A stretch of DNA of 64,000 nucleotides from Nectonema munidae (GCA_030549495.1 JAUIRK010001051.1:1426001-1490000), one strand, 5' to 3'; positions 35,115 to 46,900 are shown, counted from the stretch's first letter. Notes: generated by a model from the letters alone, not told the origin. A program made the numbers and translations.

Positions 35115-36296
35115 AAGAAGAAGAAGAAGAATTTCTTTCTTCTTCTTCTTCTTCTTATCTTTATCAAATTTTTTTCTTCAGGTCGAGCAGTTCTTACTGC
35201 TTTTGTGAATCTCACTAAAGCGTTTGATTTGATTTCCCACGATATTTTACTAGAAAAAATTAAATTATATGGATTCGAAGGTAAAGCTGTTTCCTTTATT
35301 AAGTCATATCTCAACTTGAGAGAACAGCAAGTTTCAATTGAAGATGTTTTGTCCGAAAAAAGGCTTGTTAATAGTGGAGTGTCCCAAGGTTCTATACTTG
35401 GGACGCTCTTGTTCTTAATTTTCATTAATGACCTTCACTACAACAGTTTCAAAATAAAATACTTTACTTTTGCAGATGACATCACAATTGATATAGCTTT
35501 TTCTCCTTCTGATGAATCAGTTTCTGAGAACTTTTTTAATAATGAAATTCAGAGTCTTTTTGATTGGTGTGATAAAAATGGGATGGTTATTAACATCAAA
35601 AAGTCAAAAATAATGTTGTTTTGCAACCCAACTCATTTGAAGATTAACTTTGATAGGCTTGTTTTCGAAGTTGTTGAAAGTTACCAACTACTAGGTATTG
35701 TAATAGATAATAAGCTGAAATGGAATAAACATCTTAATTTTCTTAATAATAAAATTTCTAGAGTTGCTGGAATTTTCAAAAGATTAAAGAAATCTTTACC
35801 TTTACGTATCAAAAAACTCATTTATAATTCTTCCGTATCTTCCTATATTAATTACTGTATCACTATCTGGGAGCACTCAAATTTATCACTACTTCTTAAA
35901 ACTCAGAAAAAAGTCTTAAGGAATATGTTCGGAGTTCATTACTTATATCACACAAATAATTTGTTTTCCGAAAGTAAAATACTTAAAGTTTATGACCTAT
36001 ATAATTACAATTTATCTATTTTTCTATTTAAACTTTTGAACAAAAGACTACCTAAAATCTTTGATGAAACTCTGGATTTTGCTTGTAATAATTATGACTA
36101 TGATTTGCGTAACAAAAATTTAACTATTTTACCTTACTACAATAAAGGTAAACTATATCAATCATTGAAATATAAGGTTTCCTGTTTTTGGAATGCGAAT
36201 AGTTATTTAGCTAGTATCATGAGTTTGAGTATTAGTTCTTTAAATAATTAATACTTTATCAGAACTATTTTATTCCTATTTGTTAAAAGTAAAAAT
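35115..36296 (+). mobile_element. LINE insertion, 5'-truncated, CR1/jockey-like
   Basis: Boundaries are set by the 79-80 bp direct repeats. The 5' junction begins with (AAG)n/(CTT)n and a copied piece, CTTCTTATCTTTATCAAATTT-like, also present at about 35012 in the host. The 3' end lacks a long poly(A). The coding part is open from about 35176 to 36251. Confidence 0.75.
35176..36251 (+). CDS. LINE reverse transcriptase, C-terminal 355 residues
   Basis: It is open without a stop to TAA at 36249-36251. Motifs in order: LTKAFDLISHDILLEKIKLY (RT motif A region), GVSQGSILGTLLFLIFIND (motif B), FADDITI (motif C, FADD for YADD), KSKIMLF, LGIVIDNKLKW (thumb), then the usual C-terminal tail with LNKRLPKIFDE and DYDLRNKN. 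The start and endonuclease are missing by 5' truncation. The long open frame suggests a recent insertion. It copies its own RNA into DNA at a nicked target; this copy cannot do so alone. Confidence 0.85.
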
Positions 36297-36865
36297 GTAA
36301 TCAAAAGAATACGACGCTAATTTGGCCTTCAGCTCTGCTTTCCTTTTCAAAGCTCATTCAAGTGTTCCGTGTAAAGACTCAAATTTCGCGTTTACTTTAT
36401 ACGAATCCACTTGTAAAGTAAAATTTAAGTATGCTTAGAGACAAATTTCGATCACTCAAGTTCGACACAGAGTCACAATTTCACGATTTATAAACTAAGA
36501 AGAAACTTAAATAAATTCGCTCTTACTTTTAGACACCGACGTGAGATTCTTTAGTTTGCAATCAAGAAAATCTATTTCAGATGTGAGAAACACTCTTTCG
36601 TTGTTTATATCATTTCTTTGCTTTCAATGCTCCATTGATGACTGACTGCTGAGCACACTTTTTCTTAAACTTGCCCATGGCGCGTCTTTCACGCTCGCTA
36701 GCTTTAATAGAAACACTATACAGGGAGATGATAGCAGAATGTCCCTTCATTTATAGCAGTCTTTAACGGCAACAATTGCGTAGAAGTATGTAATGGAATT
36801 TGCAAGATAAAATTAAAGAAGAATTTTATTTAAAAGAATTCCCTCATCTTTACTCATCAGCTTTT

Positions 36866-37229
36866 ATAGGAAACAAGAACATAAAATAAATTTAAATCAT
36901 AGGATAAATATAATAATGGATTCAGCATTCAATAATTGAAAACTTTCAAAGTATATAACATATCTTTTTGAATAAGCAAACTGGGATTAAAATATTTTAT
37001 ATACAAACACAAGATTACACCTTCAGTAAAGCTATTTATATGCGTTCCATACTTTTACGCGTAAAATTAGATAATAAATGCTTGCCAATTGATGATGACG
37101 TTTTAATTTTTGCAATATCCTTCATTCTGTCTCTTTTCACATTTCTTATGATCAAAGGAACATGTTCATCATTTCTGTCCACAAGTCTTTTGAGAGTTAT
37201 ACCTATGCAGGATGAACCGCATCCACACT
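36866..37229 (-). mobile_element. Partial second unit of the Penelope-like element
   Basis: It matches 33226-33680 (GAACATAAAATAA, ACTGGGATTAAAATATTTT, the GIY-YIG coding part and CTATG-AGGATGAACCGCA) and stops at about 37228. Standing head to tail upstream of the main copy, it fits the pseudo-LTR arrangement of this class. Confidence 0.75.
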
Positions 37230-37230
37230 A

Positions 37231-37518
37231 GGGATATAACTTTTTTTTCTAAATCAAAATCCCTGTCACACCATATGATGAAACTTTCCATTTGGTTCAC
37301 ACAAATGACATGTTTGATCATTTTGGCGCCAAAAAGGTGGCGCGCATCACTGTTTGAATATTCATTCATTACTTCTCTTATTTAATTATATTGATTCGTT
37401 CGTTTTTGTCTTTTTTTCTTTTACGTAAAGTTTTTTTCTCTTCATAATCATATTTTTAATCTTTTTCATAAAATTTGAATGTTTTTTTCAGATTAATAAA
37501 ACAATTTATTTCAAGTAA
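37231..37518. other. Spacer before the 195-codon frame
   Basis: It is AT-rich with a short GGCGCC-rich patch near 37324-37344. A T-rich tract and TTCAG at 37484-37491 could be a splice acceptor just ahead of the ATG at 37519. Confidence 0.4.
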
Positions 37519-38106
37519 ATGAGTAATAAAAATTGGGTCAAGAGAAGGCCAGAAATTCCTATTGTAACTACATGTTTATCTGGTTTCTGTAAAATACCGA
37601 CCAATAAACGAATCATTGGAAGGTATTTAAACTTGTTCGAGAGCCAGAAGAGTAAGAAAGCAAGGATTAAAATTTTAGCAGAAGAATTAAGTCAACTATG
37701 GAATGAGTTAAACTTTTCAAAAATTTCGAATCAGCAAGTGGTGTTGAAGGTTGGAAAAGTTATTGATTTGTATGAAAAGTACAGGGAAAGAAAGACTGAA
37801 AAATTGGAGGAGGAGATGAAAAGTTTGTTTGATATGACTAAAGCTGACGGTTTTTGGCTGAGTTCAGAGGATAAAGCCCTTTATCACACCCAGATTGCAA
37901 CAGCGGGTAGAGTAGATTATTCAACAAGATCTGAGGCAAGCATCAAATCAATACATCCTTCGAATTGCGTTAAAGTTTCGAGACTGTCTTATACTGAATC
38001 GACATCTTCGTGTGTTCTGGCTGAATCAAACTCTGGTTCTAAAAGTTCTAGTCTCACTGAAATTGAAAATGATGATGAATTTGTTCCGAATTCTACCATT
38101 TTCTAA
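37519..38106 (+). CDS. Unclassified transposon-associated protein, N-terminal type
   Basis: An open frame of 195 residues. Residues 1-110 follow a pattern I know from many arthropod proteins of unknown function that are multi-copy and transposon-linked: IPTNKRIIGRYL, a Lys-rich helix, ILAEELSQLW, a QQVVLKVGKVIDLYEKYRE helix, then LFDMTKADGFWLSSEDKAL and a QIATAGRVDYST turn. Those proteins are usually much longer (several hundred residues), so this looks like the N-terminal part ending early in a Ser-rich linker. It lies inside the disrupted second copy of the large TTAA element, whose middle section continues at 38110. No enzymatic motif is visible. Confidence 0.55.
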   Translation: MSNKNWVKRRPEIPIVTTCLSGFCKIPTNKRIIGRYLNLFESQKSKKARIKILAEELSQLWNELNFSKISNQQVVLKVGKVIDLYEKYRERKTEKLEEEMKSLFDMTKADGFWLSSEDKALYHTQIATAGRVDYSTRSEASIKSIHPSNCVKVSRLSYTESTSSCVLAESNSGSKSSSLTEIENDDEFVPNSTIF

Positions 38107-38109
38107 TAA

Positions 38110-38687
38110 ACTAGGAAGTGGTGTAATGATATAAAATTAGGTGCTTCAAAAAAGATTTTGACAGTTCCTCTTTTACAAATGAAAAATATTTAAATCTATG
38201 GCTTATCATCTAGGATTACAATTATCATTTAACTAAGATGGGTAAGAAATCTGAAAATTTAGAATAGATCAGATTTATCAAAAATGGCACATATGCCAAT
38301 ATGTGAGAATTTAGTCACTATCAAGATATTTTTAATTTAAATTGAATTAGTCCATCTTTTTCCTTTTGCGTCAAAGAGAGAATCTTTTAGAAGAAGAACG
38401 TGACAACTTTTTGTAATTGAACAATGAACATCACGAATGATTCATCAGAAAAAAACCTTTTAACTGAGATTGGTTTACAAATATTCAGGCCTGATGATAA
38501 AATACACGATACTGATAAAAAAAGTCTAAGATCATCAAGAAGATTCTTTAATCCGAATGCTTTGAGAGAGGAAAAAAGTAATTTTATCCTTATAAAAATT
38601 TTTCAAACGCACATTGAAGAATATAAATTTTTAATGAAAAAAGAGCTACCAAGAAAGGATCATCATAGAATGAATAGCAAAACTACA
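38110..38687 (-). mobile_element. Middle section of the second large TTAA element
   Basis: This is the reverse complement of about 13935 down to 13340 with few gaps. A frame at 38424-38690 (MNITNDSSEKNLLTEIGLQI...) is open here and closed in the other copy; it may be a second exon or chance. It ends at a small pogo-like insertion. Confidence 0.75.
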
Positions 38688-38689
38688 TA

Positions 38690-38773
38690 CAGTAGACCCT
38701 CGTTAAGTCGGACTACATGGGGGAGAAGAGTGTCTGACTATGCCGATTATCCGAGATAACAGAGGGTCTACTA
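38690..38773. mobile_element. pogo/Tigger-like mini-element, 84 bp
   Basis: CAGTAGACCCTCGTTAAGTC and its inverted partner ending AGAGGGTCTACTA are flanked by TA. Almost the whole element is terminal repeat (CCGATTATCCGAGATAAC). These ends are typical of the pogo branch of Tc1/mariner. Confidence 0.8.
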
Positions 38774-38774
38774 T

Positions 38775-39625
38775 ATATATATGGTGTGCGAAAAGATGCC
38801 GGCAAGCCAGTTTATTCTATTTGGACAGTTTTCAAAACGGTAGAATTAATACGAAATGATAGTGATCAATTTGACTTGAAAGATAAAAGTGATCATACAA
38901 AAATACAGTATTTCTTTGGTTTGAAAAACAATTAAACTACCAATTTAAACAGAAAATAAGTTTGAAACCAGAAAAGATGTGATTAAACAGGGAAACAAGA
39001 ATATAAATAATTTCTGATTTTAGTTCAAAATTTCAGGAGTAGTCGATTCGATAAGATTGATAAATTAGGAATCTTGTATCTGTTTTTTATGCATGTGAAA
39101 CAACAAAGTGTTAAATTTAACATATTCTTAGAAAAATATATAAGTTAATAATTGCAAAAAAGCGTAGATACAAGAAAAAATCTTAAATTTTTAAATATTT
39201 TTTGTAGATTCAAGTTTTAGACGTTCTTGTATAGGGTGTTTTGGTATCGGGCGTTTTCGTTTTCGGGCGTTTTGACTTGAATTCGTTACTGAAACTAGCT
39301 TCAAAAATCTAATACTTCTATACTTCAAAAATTTCATTAATTTCATGTTTATTGTGTACCATTTGAAAGAATTAATTGTGCTAGATACAAATTTTTTATT
39401 ATTTTTGTTTTTTTTTGTATAAAGTCCAATATAAAAAAATCAACCCATTATAAACTTTTAAAGGTATATTTTTAAATGATTGGCGCATATTCTACAAAAG
39501 GTTGGCCACCCCTAGTCTAGCATATCTAGAGATGACAATACAGATAGAATGTAACCATCGGTTTCAATAACTGGTAAATGGCAAAAAGGAACGATAAAAA
39601 TTTAATTACATCCAATGAGTAGTTA
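38775..39625. other. No gene recognised
   Basis: AT-rich DNA with a short TTTTGGTATCGGGCGTTTTC-like tandem patch at 39235-39275. Nothing else was supported. Confidence 0.45.
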
Positions 39626-39631
39626 TCTATC

Positions 39632-40416
39632 GGTCGACAGACATTTCGCCCCATGGACAAATTGTCTCATAGGCTATTTGTTTCATCCATCTTTGTTTAT
39701 TATATATGTAAAATTATTAAAAAAAATTTATATTCTTGTTTATTTTATCTCTATTAAATTATTTCAAATTAATCATTTTATCTCTTAATTTTTTTATCAC
39801 TTTTAAATAATTTAAAATTATTGATGATGAAATTGATGAAAACGATAATTACGATGATATTACAATTACAAGATATTAAATTTTATTTTGTTTAAAAATT
39901 TTAAATATTTGTTTCATTTATAAAAGAACTGCCTTTCAAAAACAATTTTTCAATAAACTAAATAAAATTAAAATATAGCTAATTGAGATGAGTTGTGATA
40001 TTAGGCAAAACGTTTATATGCCAAACCGTTCTATGAAAAACGCAAAAAGAGTCTAAAAAAATTGAAAAAACGGTCTTATTAAAACAATAGTGCTAATTGA
40101 TCTGCATAAATAGAGTAAATTGTCTATGGCAGGAATTGTATTATAAAAATAGAGCAAATTTTTAATGGAAAGAATTGTCTTATGAAAATAAAAGGACTAG
40201 AGGTTTTATAAAAATAATAGAGCGCATCCTCTTATAAAGATAATGGGCAAATTGAGCATGAGGCATCTCGTCTTATGAAAATAATGGGGCAAATTGTTTT
40301 ATGAAAATAGTGAGGCAAATTGTCCATTAGACAAAATGTCTTATGAAAATAATGGGGCGAATTGTCCATGGGAGGAACTATCTTATGAAAATAATGGGGA
40401 AAAATGTCTGAGGACC
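39632..40416 (+). mobile_element. GGTC-family element, 785 bp
   Basis: It starts GGTCGACAGACATTTCGCC and ends AAAAATGTCTGAGGACC. The flanks TATCTATC and GATCAATC match at 6 of 8 bases, an eroded 8-bp duplication. The body is closely similar to 26283-27006, in the same orientation, with four to five 42-bp units near the right end. Confidence 0.8.
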
Positions 40417-40853
40417 GATCAATCATATATGAATGATTTTGTTCCCTTGTTAATCTTGAAGAGTGCTTCACAAACTTTGTAAAAATTTTTGGCGTGATGG
40501 CCTTTTAAAAATTTTTTAATAGTTCCGGGTCTCATTTAAAAAAAATAAAAAAAAACATTTAAACTACTGTACAAAAAAATTGAAGTAGTCAATGGGATGG
40601 GTGCATCTGTTTTGCCTAAACCAGCTTGGCTCTGTTTTGACGAAATGCAACTCTCATATCATTACTCACTTCCCATCTGTTTCGGGATTTGGTTTCAATG
40701 GCAAGTAGCATCGAAAAGGATTTCTCACTCTCATATGAAGTGGCAAATCGAATAAGAACTTTTAGACACTTTTTCGCTTTGCGCAAACACATACATCACA
40801 CGATTTTTGCTGCTTCTCTCTTACTACTCCGTACGCTCTCATCAGATCGTTAA

Positions 40854-42560
40854 CCCTTTTTTGACTACATTTTTTGAAAGTTATAAAATTTAAAAAAATG
40901 GGTAAGAAATTTTTGAAAATTTTTAATATTACAATTATTCTGTTTTAAAACTAAAAAGAAAACAGTTTATTATGCATTATATTAAAAAAAAAGATTACTT
41001 ACACTTTTTACACATAGTTTGTGTCATAGTGTGACAAAGTCTACATCGGATTCTTCTTTTCTCTTCAGTATTGCATACAAAATGATCTTTTTGTCAAATC
41101 TTACTTCATTCACCGGGTTCAAAACACTTTGTCGAGCTGACATAGATGGCACTCCAAACTTTGACAAAATAATTTCAACGAGCGCTCTTCGAAAACACAA
41201 GTGATCCATCTTTTGATTTGGAGTCAATCTGTATATTTGCCACGCTTGAGATACTGACGTATTGATCAAGTGACTCAAAATGGGCCAATACCATTTTTTG
41301 CCTCGAATTGGTACTTGATATTGTGCAATATTTTGATCCATTCGATCAACCCATTGCATTTGACTGCTGTAAACATTGAAAATATTCGGCTGGGAAACGA
41401 GAAGTTTCTTCCTTTCTTCCTTTTTTTCCTTTTCTTCAATAAAGGCTCGTCTGTGCAAGAATTTGAAATTGCGAGTACTGATTTATTGTCATACCACTGG
41501 CAAATGTTGACTCCATCAAATGATAAAATTTAATGGAAGCCTCTTTTCTTCTCTTTCAAATCTTTCTTATCTTTTTTCCCATCGCAAGCATTTCGTTAAC
41601 TAAGTCATACGATGAAAAAAAAATATCACACACATAGTGATAATTATTTGGGCACAGCTGATTTAACTTATTGGAAAAGTTCGAAACTACTGAGCCCCCT
41701 AGACCAAATTTTTCTTTTTCACAACTTTCAACATATTTTCCTTGGTATAGGTCAAACTGAAACAATATCCAGGAGCGATACAATGGGACCATTGTTTATA
41801 ACCAAAGCGTATTGGTTTTCCTCGGAGAAATTGTTTTGTCGAGTGACCGCCAAAATATTCAATGATTGTTTCACCAATGCAATGAAACTCAGATGAAGGT
41901 GCTCACTTAAAAAAATTTGAATTCAGCTTTTCTAACAAGGGACGCATTTTGCCAAATTTATCTTTTTCAAGAAGAGATGTGTTATCACACAAGTGAAGGT
42001 ATTTTTTGATCTCTTCAAAACGCTTATGCCGCATCGATGAAGAAATCAAAAAGTTGTTGCAGTCTTCTTTCTTGTCCCAGTATAACCTGGAACGTGGCAG
42101 AGAGTCATAGCTTTAGCAAATTAATATGCTTATGAAACAAAGTATTTCATCACGGGATACATTCAAGTAAAAGTTTTTTTTGTAGAGCGTATGTATTTTA
42201 CATGTCAACAAACATGTATATAATTTCTGTTTAAAAACATAGCAAGAATATCTAATATTTGAAGCGGTTGATCATGAAAAAAAGGTCTATGGTTGGGGGA
42301 AAAGCTTTTCTTCAAAGATTTTCAACTCTCCACAATACCCCATTCGACACTCTTTACTTTTTTGTGAGGATTTGTTTCACACATTTCTTCTTCTTAATTA
42401 TTTTTACTGTCAAATTGTGCTGAAGCCGCTAATTGATTGGAGCTGAAATTGTTATACTCAAAAGAATCATCATTTCCCGAAACCGTGCAAGCATCTAAAT
42501 TGGGTTCAATGAAAACCCTAAAATTACTTGTTTCTTCTTCATCAAATCATATATCAATAT
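40854..42560 (-). pseudogene. piggyBac transposon with decayed transposase
   Basis: On the minus strand, in several frames: an acidic N-terminus (about 42540-42410, EEETSNF...), FLISSSMRHKRFEEI and KFGKMRPLLEKLN (about 42070-41930), FDLYQGK and GLGGSVVSNF (about 41760-41680), then WVDRMDQNIAQYQVPIRGKK with WYWPILSHLINTSVSQAW (41360-41230), and a Cys-rich tail CRLCH...MCKKCK (about 41050-41000). This is the DDE_Tnp_1_7 order. At least four frameshifts and internal loss make it dead; the shift before the Cys-rich tail lies near 41060. A TTAA followed by CCCTTTTTTGACTAC at 40850-40868 may be the 3' end of the element; the other end was not found. Confidence 0.75.
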
Positions 42561-42564
42561 TTAA

Positions 42565-43760
42565 TAGAATTTGAATGAGTAAATATCAGAACTCTGCGGG
42601 AAGTAAATTTTAGTTCGGGCCAGGAGAAAGTCTTGCCAGGGCGGATTTGTCTAGGATTGAAGAAAAGTTTTTCCATATAGTTTAACATACAAAATTCTTA
42701 TAAAGTGTACTTCATTTTGGAATAAAAGAGTGTTTGTAATAAAATGAAATAGACCAAGTTTTAAAAAATAAAATGAAATGACCAAGTTTTTCAAATGATT
42801 TGCTTTTTTGACTGATTCTTCATATTTCTCGAGGTTCAAACATCTCTTTTTTAGTGTTTACGATATTCGAATCAATAATAAACTTCCATTTTGATTATTT
42901 TTTTTTAGGATCTCTACAACTTTAAAAAGTTATAATATAAAATTTATTAAAAAGAAAATCACGAAAGAATTAAAAAATGTGTGTATTGTAACAAGCCTAA
43001 TAAGTATCAAAATTCGGTTAAGAACTTAACTAGTTTGGGCTCTACTTTTTTGGTCTACCTAATTGTTCTAAGACTACAATGTTCAAAAACGAGATACTAC
43101 TGTATATAAATATACAACATATCATATTCCGTATAAAACATTAAAACAACTTTGCAACAATCATTCAATAGGTTTTTGTTTTTGGCGGGTAATAAAAATA
43201 ACAAAAAGAAAACCAGACAAATACGTCGTCCTGTTTGTGTTGAATTCAGCATTTTTTCATAAAAAGACTCTGTTGCACATAATAAGCTTTAAAAATATTA
43301 CAGACAAAAGACACTATAATCGTTTCAAAAAACGGGTTTATTTTCAAAATAAATAAGAATATTTAAATCTTGATTAAAAATTATTAAAATTTTTATCACT
43401 TTCTGCTTCAAACAAAAAATTTCAGCAATGGAAGCATAGTTTAAGAAATAACACATTTTTGCATGTATCTTAATTTTTTCAAAGAATTTCAGTAACCAGA
43501 AGAGAACTAACAAAAGTAAAAAAACTAGCATAAGATCAATAGAAAGTTTTTCGAGAAACATTCTTGCATAGATATTATTCATTTAAAATGTTATTTGAGT
43601 TGTAAATTGCATAAAATTGTAATTCAAAAAGTTAATACTATTTTAAAAACACATATTTACCTCACCATTATTCAGCAAAATGAAAATAAAATGATAAAAT
43701 AACAAAAAGGAAGAAAAGGGTAGACTAAAAACTCTGAAAAAATTCACAAAAACAAAAGAA
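42565..43760. other. AT-rich DNA, nothing recognised
   Basis: No coding exon or repeat family was supported. Small hydrophobic frames here are composition artefacts. Confidence 0.5.
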
Positions 43761-43767
43761 TCTAAAG

Positions 43768-46036
43768 CAGGGGTTCCCAACCTGTGGTACGCGTACCCCT
43801 GGCGGTACGTGAAAGCATTCCAAGTGGTACGCGAGATGTTTTTCAAAAATTCAAAAAAAGTACTTGTTTTCACAGAAATTCCCACAGAGAGAAATGTAGT
43901 GTAATGTGAATTTGGCTAAAGTTCATTTTCTTTACTTCCTCAAATGGAATACATGTAAATATGTGCATATGCGTATAATGTAGCATGCACACACATTCTG
44001 TTGACTTAGTAGGTACAGTGTTGTGATTAATTAACTTACCATCTTCGTGATTGTTTATTTTTATCGATTATTATGTAAATTATTATATATATTCAATATA
44101 TTAAAAAGCAACTTTTAGTTTTATTTCAGATTATTATTATTATAGCGTCAAATCAAGATGCCCAAACGACAGTATAGCGATCAATATATTAATTTTGGTT
44201 CTATGAATTGAAGAATAGGGAAGAATCTGTGTCACGGTCTGTGGTGTTTATGAAAACATTATCAAATGCATCAGTGAAGCCTTTTACAACGCCATCTCCA
44301 AACTAATCATCCAGACTAGAAAGACCGCGATCCTAATTATTTTAAGCGACTTGAGAAAAACGACTAGACAAAACGGGGAAGTAATATGAGCAGTCGGTTG
44401 GTATTGTGGCAGCCTCTTGTGAAATTACACTTTTTTGGCGAAGAAATAAAAGCCTTCCACAACAAATGGTGAAGCATGGCATCGTTGATGAAGCAGTGTC
44501 TAATAAAACGAAACAGGTGCATTACAGAGATGTCTACTGTTATTAAAAAACAGGCTCAAAATATGGATTTGCAATAGAACTGGACGAATCAACGGACGTG
44601 CCAAACTGCGCACAGCTTCTGGTATATGTGCGTTATGCTACTAAGTATGCAATTCGAAGTGAATTACTCTTGACCAATGAAATGACAACTAGACAAAAGG
44701 AGAAGACGCTTTCAAAGAAAATGGTCTCCAATGGACCAAGCTAGTAGGTCGCACAACTGAAGGCGTTCCTGTTATGCTTGGGAGAAAATCTGGGTTCCAA
44801 GCTCAGGTGTAAGGAGTATCTCCATCTGTCACTTCTGTTCCCTGTTTCATACACCGATTTGCTCTCTCTGTTAAAGTTCTACCTCCCGATATGAAGACAA
44901 GACTGAAACTGGTGGTTAAGATGGTAAACTACATTATGACATCTGCCCTAAATAGTCGTCTCTTCAAGGTCATCTGTGAGGATATCGGATCAGAATACAC
45001 GTCATTACTTTTCATACGGAAGTGAGGTGTCTGTCTCGAGGGAATACCACTATGCTCCTTTTTGTGCTGAGAAAGGAGCTGCTTCAGTTTTTCCAAACAA
45101 AAGATCACGAAGTTCTGAAGATCCTTGAAGATGGAAACTTCATTCTTTACTTTGCCTACATGTCAGATATTTTTGGAGTCATGTATCATTTCAATTGTTC
45201 TCAGGGCGCTGAGTAACATCATTGTTTTCTCAATCAAATTGACTGCATTTACTCGAAAGCTCGATTTTTGGATTGAGAAGAGACCGTTTGGAATGTGTGA
45301 GAATGTGGCGTCACTTGGGGAGGGAGGGGGAGCCTAGTATTGCATTTAGTCAAGAGATCACCAAAGATCTCCTTCTGTTGAAAGATGAAATCAGGCAGTA
45401 CTTTTTCAATGATGTTGATGCACAAACTTGCACTTACATTCGGAATCCATTCACTACTATTAACAATGGTGATCTCACAGTGGGAACTGGTGAACAAGAA
45501 CTCCTCGATTTGCAGTGCGACGAAGGTGAAAATCATAAATTGGCCAACTTCTGGTTAAATGTAAGTCTCTCCTATCCGTCACTAGTGAAAAGCAATTCCT
45601 CAGCTTCTCATATTTCCAACGACATGGGAATGCGAACAAGAGTTTTCTACCTTTCTTACAATCAAGTCGAAGACAAGAAATCGTTTCGTAAACCCAGAAC
45701 ACAATTTCCGATGTTGTGAGCATAATATCTCCACGGCTTGCAAAACTAGTAGAAGAAAAGCAACTCCAGCCATCGCATTGACTTACGAGTGAGTACTTAT
45801 TGGTCGATAAGTTCAATATTTTGCTTGTTTATGGTTATGCACATGTGCAAATAAATTAAGTTAAGTTTTGTATATTTAATTGCGGATTCGTTTACTTGTA
45901 TTATATTTATATGTTATTGTGTCTGTTAACCTTTAGTTATTTTATGGTCAAAATCTAATCGTTAAAGTTAGGTGGTACGTACCTACAGAATAAGTCCATA
46001 AGTGGTACACAGCAACAAAAAGGTTGGGAAACCCTG
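43768..46036 (+). mobile_element. hAT transposon (Charlie/ZBED5-like), decayed
   Basis: It begins CAGGGGTTCCCAACCTGTGG and ends AGGTTGGGAAACCCTG, the classic hAT-Charlie terminal repeat. The 2.27 kb length suits a near-complete autonomous element. In several frames the plus strand gives MPKRQYSDQYINFG (44158), an ELDES-type region (about 44580), VRCLSRGNTTMLLFVLRKEL with LLQFF (45022-45090), ILEDGNFILYFAYMSDIFGV, and a KLDFWIEK segment. These match ZBED5/SCAND3-type transposases. Many frameshifts and stops are present, so it is not functional. Flanking 8-mers (ATCTAAAG, GGTTAAGG) match at only 4 of 8. Confidence 0.85.
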
Positions 46037-46703
46037 GGTTAAGGTAGAAATATTTTATCTCTTTTCTGGAAGAAGCTTTGAAACCAATAATATTTGTCTG
46101 AGAAAAATAAAAGTCATCTGCATCTCTTTTTGCCTGACTCAACAGCATTGGGCCAACAAAATTAAAGGCTGTCTTTTCCATTAAAGTATTCAGTTGCTCC
46201 ATTGTAACAGGGTTTACAATAGATGAGTGGAATTCAGGGTTTTTATCTTATCTCCTATTTTACTGAGTTTTTTGGCTGGACCCCATGTTGGCCCCTCCAC
46301 ATCAAATACCTATTTTACTGGATTTAAAATTTACTAAAAACTTTTAATAATTTAATTTTTTTGAGTGGGTATTGCATTCGGGGGAAGAAATATTTCTCTC
46401 ATTTGGACGGGTGAATCTTAGACGAAGAGCACTCTTAATTTGATTTTCATTCATTGGAATAATTCAAAGAAAAAAAAGTAAAACATATGTATTTGGTAAA
46501 TTGCAAACGATCCACTAGATTTTCTCATCTTCTTCTGTCGCCGTGATTCTATTACTCTTTCTGTCTCTTCTGTTTTTCTCTTCCGCTTTCTCTGTTAAAA
46601 CTCAATCAATCACCCAAGCTCTCTTCTCTCATTCGTCTCTTCTTTTACTCAAACAGTTATACATTTGTTTAAGCTCTCCTATCTCGTTCAGCTCTCTTCT
46701 TTC

Positions 46704-46900
46704 CAGTGACGTAGCTCGGCTGCGTGATGAGGAGCCGTGCCCCCTCTCCTATGTACCGCATGGTGCCCCCATGCACCTTATGCGATATCACTTTTCGAAA
46801 ATTTCTCCAAAGAAAGGATCTGAAAAGTAAAAATAATGTTGCTCAAGTTTTTTAAGTTTTGTGCTCCCCCCCTATCAACTTTTTTCTGGCTACGCCACTG
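46704..46900. mobile_element. hAT MITE, 197 bp
   Basis: CAGTGACGTAGCTCGG and CTGGCTACGCCACTG are inverted ends. The flanks CTTCTTTC (46696-46703) and CTTCTCTC (46901-46908) differ by one base. The interior is GC-rich then AT-rich and non-coding. Confidence 0.85.

Larger units (their letters stand above)
33223..36845 (-). mobile_element. Penelope-like element, decayed, with insertions
   Basis: The minus strand encodes parts of a Penelope reverse transcriptase near 34690-34990 (LWPTASQIWQLYGLPKIE, then IANYLKK and LVSFDVSSF) and, further on at about 33520-33730, a GIY-YIG endonuclease (YMYTCGCGSSYIGITSKRL, DRIDEH). That RT then GIY-YIG order is diagnostic of Penelope-like elements. Without insertions it would be about 2.3 kb. 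It is broken. Into it went a LINE (35115-36296), a 270-bp SINE-like piece and a tRNA SINE. A partial second unit follows at 36866, the head-to-tail layout common for this class. Confidence 0.8.

Noticed and set aside
38424-38759. Independent 111-residue host protein
   Set aside because: Its DNA is the middle of the large TTAA element, its end runs into a pogo-like insertion, and the other copy is closed.
40230-40480. CRISPR-like repeat array
   Set aside because: Units are head-to-tail without unique spacers, and the setting is eukaryotic mobile DNA.
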